From contig JAAZJV010000158.1 of NCBI GenBank assembly GCA_012800135.1, forward strand, positions 1 to 5,638: 5,638 nucleotides of DNA, in the 5' to 3' direction. A program made the position numbers and the translations under genes. Shown here in pieces: positions 1 to 5,552 of this stretch. The notes below the pieces were generated by a model that was not told the DNA's origin, made no database searches, and saw nothing but the letters and a program-made list of their open reading frames with translations. Position 1 is the stretch's first letter. Every line of letters starts with the position of its first letter. Origin of the DNA: Clostridiaceae bacterium. Its GTDB lineage: Bacteria; Bacillota; Clostridia; Saccharofermentanales; DTU023.

Positions 1-34
1 AATAAGGCTGTTCAACCGCTTTAACGTAGTCCAT
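1..34 (-). CDS. 5' end of an unidentified gene downstream of pnp (partial)
   Basis: Only 11 codons are visible, reading MDYVKAVEQPY, before the gene leaves the window on the left. The start is chosen because a near-perfect ribosome binding site, AAAGGAGG (43-50 on the minus strand), sits 8 bases upstream of this ATG. An in-frame ATG at 53-55 would add seven residues, but that extension lies across the ribosome binding site and has no good site of its own. The gene follows pnp in the same direction after 111 bases. I see no GC-rich hairpin with a T-run in that spacer, so read-through from pnp is plausible. Eleven residues are too few to name a family and I assign no function. Confidence 0.6.
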   Translation of the reverse strand, partial: MDYVKAVEQPY

Positions 35-145
35 ATTGCGTACCTCCTTTTCCATAAAATCGGATGTTCTTACACGCAACGGCAGCGGACCACCCGTAGA
101 CCTTAAGCATTCTAGCAGATGATGAACACATCGGCAAGGATCGAA

Positions 146-2563
146 TTAAAAATTGCGTTCTGATCTGGGTTCGCTGCGATCGCGCCTGTCGCGTCCTTCC
201 GAACCGCGCTGTCCGCGGCGCTGCCTTGCGGATCGATCGCTGCCGTATTCGCGATTGCCGCCCGGACGACGCTCGCGGCGATTGCGGCTGACGCCGTACC
301 CGTCATCGTCGTCGCGATCATTGCTCCTGAAGCTGCGACCGTAGCGTGAACCGCCTTTGCCGTCTCTATCACGGCTGCCGCGGCCACCACGACGGCCACC
401 ACGATCACGATCGCTCTCATTGCCACGACGTCCCTCGTGCTTTGATTCAACGTAATCGTCAGGCTTCTCAATAGCATCGCGCATAGAGAGATTCAAACGG
501 CCTTGTTCATCGATCTCGGAAACAACGACGGTAACGTTATCGCCGACACTGACAACATCTTCGACTTGATTGACATGACTCCATGCCATTTTGGAGATGT
601 GAACGAGCCCCTCTTTTCCCGGAGCAATTTCGACGAAAGCTCCAAATGACATCAAACGTGTAACGACACCATCAAAGACCGTTCCGGGCTCAGGATCAAA
701 AGCGATCGCACGGATAATATCCATGGCTTTTTTGCCGGAGGCCTGATCGAGAGATGCGATGTAAACGTGACCGACTTCGCCATCTTCTTCGACTTCAATC
801 TCGGTGTTCGTTTCGTCGGTGATGCGGCGAATAACTTTGCCGCCTGAGCCGATGACGTCACGAATTTTATCGGAAGGAATATCAATCTGGTCGATTTTCG
901 GCGCATATGGCGAAAGCTCCTCACGCGCTTCGGCAATGGTTCGGTTCATATGTTCATTGATGATCTCAAGTCTTCCTCTGCGCGTAAGATCAAACGCATC
1001 GCGAATGATATCCATCGTCAACCCGTCTACTTTGATGTCAACTTGGATGGACGTAATACCGTCACACGTTCCGGCAACCTTGAAATCCATATCTCCGTAG
1101 AAATCTTCAATACCTTGAATGTCCATAAAGACGAGATAGTCGTCAGGATTTTCCTCATCGATGATCAGGCCGGATGAAATGCCGGCAACAGGCTTCGTGA
1201 TCGGCACGCCCGCCGCCATCAGAGCCATCGAGGTTGCGCATACGGACGCTTGAGACGTCGAACCATTTGACATCAATACTTCGGAGACGCAACGGATAGC
1301 ATAGGGAAACTCCTCAACGTCAGGTAATACAGCATGAAATGACCGTTCCGCTAATGCGCCGTGTCCAATTTCACGACGACCGGGCGAACGGTTAGGACGA
1401 GCCTCACCGACGCTGTAAGACGGGAAGTTATACTGGTGCATAAACCGCTTCGTTTCCTGCGGCTCAATCCCGTCCAGACGTTGTGCATTGCCGGTCGTAC
1501 CGAGTGTGCAGATGGTCAGAACCTGCGTCTGACCGCGCTGGAAGAGCGCTGATCCATGCACACAGGGCAGGAGATCAATGTCAGTATTGATCTGGCGTAT
1601 TTCGTCGAGTGAGCGCCCGTCGACGCGTCGATGCTCCTTCAAAAGGTGGTCACGCACAGCAATTTTCTCAAGTTTGTAGGTCACGTCACCTGCGTATTCT
1701 TTATACGAAGAATTCTCTTCCTCAAGCATGGCGGCAATCTCTAGTTTGAGATCAGCAACGTTCTGTTCGCGAACTGTTTTATTATCGCTCAACACAGCTT
1801 CGCGTATTCTTGGCAAGAACAATTCACGGCACCGCGCGAAAACGTCGTCCGGCACATCAAGTGGCGTGTAGTCAAATTTAGGCTTTCCAATTTCGTCACG
1901 CATTTGATTGATCATATGGCAGACGTTCTGAATGACTCTATGACCTTCCTCGATCGCTTCGAGCATGGTCTCTTCGGGAACTTCGTCAGCACCCGCTTCG
2001 ATCATACAGATTTTGCTATCTGTGCCTGCTAGGAAGAGATCAAGTTCCGAATCATCTCTCTCTTCAATTGTAGGATTTACGATAATCTCGCCGTCAACGA
2101 TGCCTACCTGGACACCTGCGACAGGCCCATTCCAAGGAATATCTGAAATGGTGATGGCCGCAGATGTGCCGATCAGCGCGGCCACCTGAGGTGAACAGTC
2201 GTGATCGACGGACAAGACTAAGTTGTTCACCACGACATCACGCCTGAGATCTGACGGGAAAAGCGGTCGGATGGGTCGGTCAATTGAGCGCGCTGTCAAC
2301 ATCGCGTTCTCGGTCGGACGTCCCTCGCGGCGTAAAAAACCGCCGGGAATTTTGCCGACGCTGTACATTTTTTCTTCATAGTCAACGGACAACGGAAAAA
2401 AGTCGATGCCTTCGCGCTCCTCTTGAGAAGCGGTTACCGTTGTCAAAACGACGGTGTCACCGTACCTGACAAGCACGGAGCCGTTCGCAAATTGTGCGAG
2501 CTCCCCTGTTTCCAAAGACAGCGGAATGCCGTTAAAATCCATATCATAGGTTCTTTTACTCAT
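146..2563 (-). CDS. pnp: Polynucleotide phosphorylase (PNPase) with long Arg/Gly-rich tail
   Basis: Polyribonucleotide nucleotidyltransferase degrades RNA 3'-to-5' using phosphate, releasing nucleoside diphosphates, and can run in reverse to add tails. Family members are trimeric, cytoplasmic and often part of degradosome-like complexes. All the usual domains are present in order: first RNase PH domain (about residues 12-208, with the RNA-contacting loop FLRR at 76-79), helical domain (about 238-308), second catalytic RNase PH domain (about 312-532), KH domain (GSGG loop at 572-575) and S1 domain (about 625-695). The catalytic residues align with E. coli D486, D492 and K494 as D487, D493 and K495 in EDFYGDMDFK. 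At 805 residues it is about 100 longer than typical PNPases (roughly 700). The excess is a low-complexity Arg/Gly/Asp tail from about residue 705. The start is supported by GGAGG at 2568-2572, only 4 bases upstream; the next Met (residue 8) is too far away. It lies downstream of rpsO, the conserved arrangement. Confidence 0.98.
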   Translation of the reverse strand: MSKRTYDMDFNGIPLSLETGELAQFANGSVLVRYGDTVVLTTVTASQEEREGIDFFPLSVDYEEKMYSVGKIPGGFLRREGRPTENAMLTARSIDRPIRPLFPSDLRRDVVVNNLVLSVDHDCSPQVAALIGTSAAITISDIPWNGPVAGVQVGIVDGEIIVNPTIEERDDSELDLFLAGTDSKICMIEAGADEVPEETMLEAIEEGHRVIQNVCHMINQMRDEIGKPKFDYTPLDVPDDVFARCRELFLPRIREAVLSDNKTVREQNVADLKLEIAAMLEEENSSYKEYAGDVTYKLEKIAVRDHLLKEHRRVDGRSLDEIRQINTDIDLLPCVHGSALFQRGQTQVLTICTLGTTGNAQRLDGIEPQETKRFMHQYNFPSYSVGEARPNRSPGRREIGHGALAERSFHAVLPDVEEFPYAIRCVSEVLMSNGSTSQASVCATSMALMAAGVPITKPVAGISSGLIIDEENPDDYLVFMDIQGIEDFYGDMDFKVAGTCDGITSIQVDIKVDGLTMDIIRDAFDLTRRGRLEIINEHMNRTIAEAREELSPYAPKIDQIDIPSDKIRDVIGSGGKVIRRITDETNTEIEVEEDGEVGHVYIASLDQASGKKAMDIIRAIAFDPEPGTVFDGVVTRLMSFGAFVEIAPGKEGLVHISKMAWSHVNQVEDVVSVGDNVTVVVSEIDEQGRLNLSMRDAIEKPDDYVESKHEGRRGNESDRDRGGRRGGRGSRDRDGKGGSRYGRSFRSNDRDDDDGYGVSRNRRERRPGGNREYGSDRSARQRRGQRGSEGRDRRDRSEPRSERNF

Positions 2564-2898
2564 GATTCCTCCAAATCATTCTTTCATGTTCTTCCATCAA
2601 GTAAAATGGAACTGTTTCACGTAATAGGTGTCGTAGTGCTTAATGTTTCTTCACGCACAAAAATGACACCCGGGCATACAAAAACTGCAGTTCGACGATT
2701 TATTTCGTAACTGTAGATGTATCGCTCCAAAATTCTTTTAACTGTTCTTGTGAGAATGTAGACAATAGAGTGTAGAGTCCGACTCCCTTTCAGGACGAAA
2801 GAGGGGCGCAATCTACGTCCCACTGTCTGTTCTCACCGATGGTCGGTGCGGATTTGGCGGTCGCAAGATGCGGAGCAACACGACCGCCGTCCGAACAC
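2564..2898 (-). promoter_or_regulatory. rpsO-pnp intergenic leader with three stem-loops
   Basis: This 335-base gap separates rpsO from pnp and holds no convincing gene. Read on the minus strand, the half next to rpsO can fold into three hairpins in succession. The first has an 8-bp perfect stem, GGCGGTCG with CGACCGCC (2881-2888 and 2856-2863). The second has a 6-bp stem with a 3-base loop (2843-2848 and 2834-2839). The third has an outer GTAGA/TCTAC stem (2812-2816 and 2772-2776) enclosing a 7-bp stem with one G-U pair and a 5-base loop (2797-2803 and 2785-2791). None is followed by a T-run, so intrinsic termination is not indicated. In E. coli the pnp leader folds into a stem cut by RNase III, and PNPase then represses its own synthesis; a similar processing or autoregulatory role here is inference. 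I found no confident separate pnp promoter. The pnp-proximal half (2564-2770) is AT-richer and unremarkable. Confidence 0.5.
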
Positions 2899-3162
2899 TT
2901 ACTTCCTAATTCCAAGCCTTGCAATCAAGGAACGATAGCGCTCGATATCTTTCTTTATCAGATAATCGAGAAGCGCCCGACGCTGACCGACAAGCTTGAG
3001 AAGACCGCGGCGCGTATGGTGATCGCGCTTATGCACCTTCAAGTGCTCGGTCAAGTGATTGATGCGCCATGTCAGAAGTGCCACTTGAACTTCAGGTGAA
3101 CCGGTATCACCCTCATGGGTTTGATACGACTCGATAATGGCTTGTTTCGTTTCTTTGTCCAT
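2899..3162 (-). CDS. rpsO: 30S ribosomal protein S15
   Basis: S15 is a primary binding protein of the small ribosomal subunit. It contacts the 16S rRNA three-way junction of helices 20-22 and nucleates assembly of the platform. The 87-residue product is within normal S15 length (about 88-89). It carries the family hallmarks: [11 protein letters not shown] near residues 16-26, the RNA-contacting [19 protein letters not shown] at 44-62, and the terminal [12 protein letters not shown] helix. In the DHHSRRGL signature the usual Ser is a Thr (T50), a conservative change that keeps the hydroxyl. The ATG is preceded by GGAGG at 3168-3172 with a 5-base spacer. It is the first gene of a minus-strand unit continuing into pnp. 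S15 represses its own translation in several bacteria by binding its mRNA leader; whether that happens here is not shown by sequence alone. Confidence 0.98.
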   Translation of the reverse strand: MDKETKQAIIESYQTHEGDTGSPEVQVALLTWRINHLTEHLKVHKRDHHTRRGLLKLVGQRRALLDYLIKKDIERYRSLIARLGIRK

Positions 3163-3188
3163 TTATTCCTCCTATACTCCCTAAACAG

Positions 3189-3215
3189 CGTGTGGGCAGG
3201 ACAAATCCAAACACG
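3189..3215 (-). promoter_or_regulatory. Possible hairpin in the rpsO leader
   Basis: In the rpsO leader, between the proposed promoter and the ribosome binding site, CGTGT (3211-3215, minus strand) can pair with ACACG (3189-3193). A further GG/CC pairing is possible inside the 17-base loop. The structure ends 17 bases upstream of the GGAGG. Its position would suit translational feedback by S15, whose leader targets are structurally diverse between phyla, but the stem is short and I do not recognise a known S15-binding fold. Confidence 0.25.
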
Positions 3216-3238
3216 ATGTAAAGGGGATGACTTTTGTT

Positions 3239-3269
3239 ATTGTAACACAAGATAAGATAAACGACACAA
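3239..3269 (-). promoter_or_regulatory. Candidate promoter for rpsO-pnp
   Basis: On the minus strand TGTTACAAT (3239-3247) is an extended -10 element: TG, one base, then TACAAT, five of six matches to consensus. The best -35-like hexamer is TTGTGT at 3264-3269, with only the TTG matching and a long 19-base spacer, so the extended -10 would carry most of the recognition. Transcription would start near 3232, giving a leader of about 70 bases before the rpsO ATG. Nothing else in this divergent gap looks as good for the minus strand. Confidence 0.5.
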
Positions 3270-3378
3270 CCAGCTTAAATATTGGGATAGAGACATGCCG
3301 TTTACAGTATGATGAAAATGTGATCGAAACAATATCTGAACAAGATCATTGATCAAAACTTGATGGAGGAATGCTGCG

Positions 3379-3831
3379 ATGCGGCGACATACGATTCCAA
3401 GGATCCTTCTATCGATACTGGGCGGGGCTATGATTGCATTGGGCGTCGGTCGCCTCGCTTTGGGAGTCGTCGGCGAACATGGAACGGCAGTCATCACCAG
3501 TGTTCGACGCCAAGGAGGTGAACTCACGACGGCGGGCAAGCCGGGCAGATATTTCTATCACATCGGCTACTCATTTAACCTCCCCGATGGTCGCATCGTT
3601 GACGGATGGACTGCCAGAGTCGGAGACAGCACCTACATCAAAGCCGACGGAAAATCGACAATTCCCGTCCGCTATCTAAAAGTGTTGCCACAGGTTAACG
3701 CGCCTGAGTCTTCTACAAGACTCTCAATAGGACAACCTGTTCTCATTGGCGCAGGCATATTCCTCATTGTAGTCATGAATCGAGACATGAATCGAAAGAA
3801 AATAAATAAGAACAAGCGCCAGCGCGAATAG
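3379..3831 (+). CDS. Small two-helix membrane protein, DUF3592-like
   Basis: The 150-residue product has no function I can name. It begins with a basic end (MRRH) and a hydrophobic helix (about residues 8-31), followed by a soluble, probably beta-rich segment (about 34-110), a second hydrophobic helix (about 115-133) and a strongly basic tail (RDMNRKKINKNKRQRE). By the positive-inside rule both ends are cytoplasmic and the middle domain is outside. The pattern GTAVITSV near the start of the domain, YSFNLPDGRIVDG in the middle, and VRYLKVLPQVN at its end resembles DUF3592 membrane proteins, where a small domain sits between two helices. That match is from memory of the family pattern and needs a profile search. 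The start is fixed by GGAGG at 3365-3369, 9 bases upstream, and by an in-frame stop at 3361-3363. The gene stands alone, divergent from rpsO and convergent with the methyltransferase gene. I see no confident promoter. Confidence 0.85.
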   Translation: MRRHTIPRILLSILGGAMIALGVGRLALGVVGEHGTAVITSVRRQGGELTTAGKPGRYFYHIGYSFNLPDGRIVDGWTARVGDSTYIKADGKSTIPVRYLKVLPQVNAPESSTRLSIGQPVLIGAGIFLIVVMNRDMNRKKINKNKRQRE

Positions 3832-3860
3832 CTCGATTCCTGTCGTCATACGTATCTCTA

Positions 3861-3907
3861 CACTCAATCTTTGAAGGCTAGAAAAAACCTATCTCCGTGA
3901 TTGAGTG
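3861..3907. repeat. 9-bp inverted repeat between convergent genes
   Basis: CACTCAATC (3861-3869) and GATTGAGTG (3899-3907) are perfect inverted copies separated by 29 bases. They lie in the 131-base gap between the 3' ends of the membrane-protein gene and the methyltransferase gene. A transcript from either strand could form the stem, so a bidirectional 3'-end structure is the natural reading. Neither strand has a T-run directly after the outer stem, so it is not a canonical intrinsic terminator. On the minus strand a TTTTTT lies inside the loop. Confidence 0.4.
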
Positions 3908-3962
3908 CACGATATTCAGCTTTATTAACCTCTGCCGGAATCTGCGACAAAAACAATACGCT

Positions 3963-4817
3963 CTACCGGCATCGACGACGATAAGCTTCCCAAAGCAGGA
4001 TCGTGCCGGCAGACGCAACATTGAGCGATTCCGCGCGTCCAGTCATCGGTATGCGGACAAGGCTGTCAGCATGTTGCAGTGCATTGTTTGAAAGGCCATT
4101 ACCTTCATTTCCGAGCATAATAGCGATGCAAGGCTCCGTGAGTATCTCGTCAGTTACTCTATCGAAAGACAATCGTGATTTGTCTTCCGGAGAATCAATA
4201 AGATTAATGCCTTCAAGCGCAGCAGCGTAACACATGAAACCTTTTGCTTTAAGTGTCTCCAAGACCTTGACGGCCTCGGTCTTTTCTTCCTGAACGATTG
4301 AGATGTGAAATAACGATCCCATTGCAGCAGCAGACGTTTTTGGGTTCCAAATACTCGCCGTTGATCCTGCGACAACAACGCCGTCAAATGAAAAGGCATC
4401 TGCCGTACGAATCAGGGTGCCGACGTTCCCGGGATCTTGGACATCTTCAAGAAAAAGAAGCCTCTCGGCATCAGGATGGTTCAAAAAGAAATCATCCAGA
4501 GTCAAGGTCATCGGTCTGGCAAGAGCCATCACGCCTTGCGACGTTTTCATCTGTGAAACTTTAGAGAACAGAGACAACGGTAATTGCACATGATCAACAT
4601 CGATGGAGAGAGATTTAAGCGTATCATAAGCGCCCCTTCCCGCCTCGTCGTCAGAGAAAAAAACAGCCTGCACATGAACACCGGAGCACAGCGCCTCTTC
4701 TACATGCCGAAGGCCTTCCACGAGCACAAGCTGATTCTTTTTCGCGCTTCTAGGCGATGTCGCCGTCGCATATAACGTCTTATAGAGCGGATTTTGTGAT
4801 GAAGTGATCGTTCTCAT
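3963..4817 (-). CDS. TrmH/SpoU-family RNA 2'-O-ribose methyltransferase
   Basis: Family members transfer a methyl group from S-adenosylmethionine to a ribose 2'-OH in rRNA or tRNA, acting as dimers with a trefoil-knot catalytic domain. The 284-residue protein has the two-part build of the longer members: an N-terminal substrate-binding domain (about 25-100, with LVLVEGLRHVEEAL) and a SPOUT catalytic domain (about 118-280). The three signature motifs are intact: DPGNVGTLIRTADAF at 128-142 with the conserved Arg137, LGNEGNGLS at 235-243, and RIPMTGRAESLNVASAGTILLWE at 255-277. The opening MRTITSSQNPLYKTL is typical for this subgroup, and an in-frame TAA lies 9 bases upstream, so the ATG is secure even though no clear ribosome binding site precedes it. 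In many Bacillota a gene of this type lies next to pheST or rplT; here it stands alone. The exact target (23S rRNA, as in RlmB-like enzymes, or tRNA) cannot be read from the sequence. Confidence 0.95.
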   Translation of the reverse strand: MRTITSSQNPLYKTLYATATSPRSAKKNQLVLVEGLRHVEEALCSGVHVQAVFFSDDEAGRGAYDTLKSLSIDVDHVQLPLSLFSKVSQMKTSQGVMALARPMTLTLDDFFLNHPDAERLLFLEDVQDPGNVGTLIRTADAFSFDGVVVAGSTASIWNPKTSAAAMGSLFHISIVQEEKTEAVKVLETLKAKGFMCYAAALEGINLIDSPEDKSRLSFDRVTDEILTEPCIAIMLGNEGNGLSNNALQHADSLVRIPMTGRAESLNVASAGTILLWEAYRRRCR

Positions 4818-5113
4818 GATGATTTAATACTCACTAGCTTGAAATTCCTAGTTTTTTTATTGTTAGTAATATGATATTTATGCTCCTCTTTTCGACTCTC
4901 TCGTCTCTGTCTGTTAAATCATTTTTTACAAATTGAGAATTATGACCGTTCCCGTGAGATCATTCTACCAGCCTAATATGAGAACTCAATAGTTGGATGA
5001 TTCTGTCACGAAAATGCTTCTTATGTCACATAATATGTTTCGCCTTAATTTAATTCTAACAAATATGGATTGAAGTTTTCAGATCACTGCTTATGCATTA
5101 GGCAAATAACCTC

Positions 5114-5142
5114 TTGACATGAATGGTTTATCCGTGTAAACT
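5114..5142 (+). promoter_or_regulatory. Sigma-A-type promoter of the BlaI-family gene
   Basis: A perfect -35, TTGACA (5114-5119), is followed after exactly 17 bases by TAAACT (5137-5142), four of six matches to the -10 consensus. Transcription should start around 5149-5151, leaving a leader of about 35 bases. The -10 overlaps the right arm of the upstream operator dyad, and the downstream dyad sits on or just after the start site, so a bound repressor would block polymerase. Confidence 0.8.
5126..5141. promoter_or_regulatory. Operator dyad 1 of the BlaI-family gene
   Basis: GTTTATCCGTGTAAAC is an inverted repeat of GTTTA and TAAAC with a 6-base spacer. It covers the spacer between -35 and -10 and five of the six -10 bases. 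It has the same arms and spacing as the second dyad (5152-5167). BlaI/MecI/CopY repressors bind as dimers to short dyads over their own promoters, commonly with TACA/TGTA-type half-sites; assigning this site to the adjacent repressor is inference from position. Confidence 0.65.
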
Positions 5143-5151
5143 CACCATGTA

Positions 5152-5167
5152 GTTTACTCTAGTAAAC
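5152..5167. promoter_or_regulatory. Operator dyad 2 of the BlaI-family gene
   Basis: GTTTACTCTAGTAAAC is a perfect inverted repeat with 7-base arms and a 2-base centre, containing the same GTTTA-N6-TAAAC core as dyad 1. It lies at the expected transcription start and just before the ribosome binding site GGGAGG (5172-5177). The two dyads are centred 26 bp apart, about 2.5 helical turns, so two bound dimers would sit on roughly opposite faces of the DNA. Confidence 0.75.
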
Positions 5168-5183
5168 CAGCGGGAGGTTTTTT

Positions 5184-5552
5184 ATGTTTGATATCGAACT
5201 CGGTGCGGTACAAGCACAATTTGCAGATATAGTGTGGGCGAATGAGCCGGTAACGTCCGGCGATCTCGTCAAAATTTGCAAGAATGCGTTGAAGTGGAAA
5301 AAATCGACGACTTACACCGTTCTTCGCAGACTTTGTGAGAAAGGCCTTCTTCAAAACGAGAACGGCATCGTCACATCATTAATTCCGCGCGAAGAGTTTT
5401 ATTCCGTCAAAAGCAAAAAGATCGTCGAAGAGTCATTCGACGGCTCTCTTCCCGCTTTCATCGCCGCTTTTATATCACAAAAAAATCTCACAGCCGAGGA
5501 AGTTGATGAGATACAGGGTATGATTGACGCTTTCAAGAAGTCTCAATCATAG
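5184..5552 (+). CDS. BlaI/MecI/CopY-family transcriptional repressor
   Basis: The 122-residue product matches the length and plan of this family: an N-terminal winged helix for DNA binding (about residues 5-72) and a helical C-terminal dimerisation part (about 73-122). The sequence LGAVQAQFADIVWANEPVTSGDLV corresponds to the family's first helices. WKKSTTYTVLRRLCEKGLL (38-56) is the recognition helix and the start of the wing, including the conserved T-x-x-T-x-L-x-R-L pattern. The family represses beta-lactamase, copper or other stress operons and often its own gene. S. aureus BlaI and MecI are inactivated by cleavage at an Asn-Phe bond near residue 101; the comparable stretch here reads PAFIAAFIS, with Ala-Phe at 95-96. 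The ATG is set by GGGAGG at 5172-5177, 6 bases upstream, and the promoter carries two matching dyads. Family partners (M56/BlaR1 peptidase, transporter or ATPase) are not in view; the 86 bases downstream contain no supported start. Confidence 0.92.
   Translation: MFDIELGAVQAQFADIVWANEPVTSGDLVKICKNALKWKKSTTYTVLRRLCEKGLLQNENGIVTSLIPREEFYSVKSKKIVEESFDGSLPAFIAAFISQKNLTAEEVDEIQGMIDAFKKSQS

Larger units (their letters stand above)
4818..5183. other. AT-rich divergent intergenic region
   Basis: This 366-base gap lies between the divergent starts of the methyltransferase gene and the BlaI-family gene. I see no supported gene in it. The right end (about 5114-5183) holds the repressor gene's promoter and two operators. 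In the middle is a perfect 13-bp dyad, TTATGTCACATAA (5021-5033), with arms of six bases around a single C, and a second TGTCAC lies 20 bases to its left (5004-5009). At 4833-4852 a 5-bp inverted repeat ACTAG/CTAGT is followed on the plus strand by seven T, which looks like a very weak terminator. I could not pick a confident promoter for the methyltransferase gene among several AT-rich candidates. Confidence 0.6.

Noticed and set aside
112..477. 121-codon minus-strand open frame rich in Ala and Val over the pnp 3' end
   Set aside because: It is an alternative-frame reading of the Arg-rich pnp tail codons; the Ala/Val richness follows from CGN and GAN codons read out of frame.
2665..2695. AACTGCAGTT followed by T-run and CCCGGG as a terminator before pnp
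   Set aside because: Both are short palindromes with no loop. A hairpin would have at most a 3-bp stem, too weak for termination.
2617..2823. 68-codon open frame with a GTG start on the minus strand in the rpsO-pnp gap
   Set aside because: It overlaps the third predicted hairpin, has only a poor ribosome binding site, and its product shows no domain or recognisable composition. It is more likely chance open frame in a leader.
2839..3099. Plus-strand open frame opposite rpsO
   Set aside because: It lies antisense to the well-supported S15 gene and has no family features.
3301..3314. TTTACA and TATGAT as promoter elements for the membrane-protein gene
   Set aside because: Each hexamer is close to a consensus but they are adjacent, and neither has a partner at 16-18 bases, so no promoter is called.
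3933..3971. TGCCGG/CCGGCA inverted repeat over the methyltransferase stop codon
   Set aside because: It has only 6-bp arms with a 27-base loop, overlaps coding sequence and has no T-run, so it is weak as a terminator.
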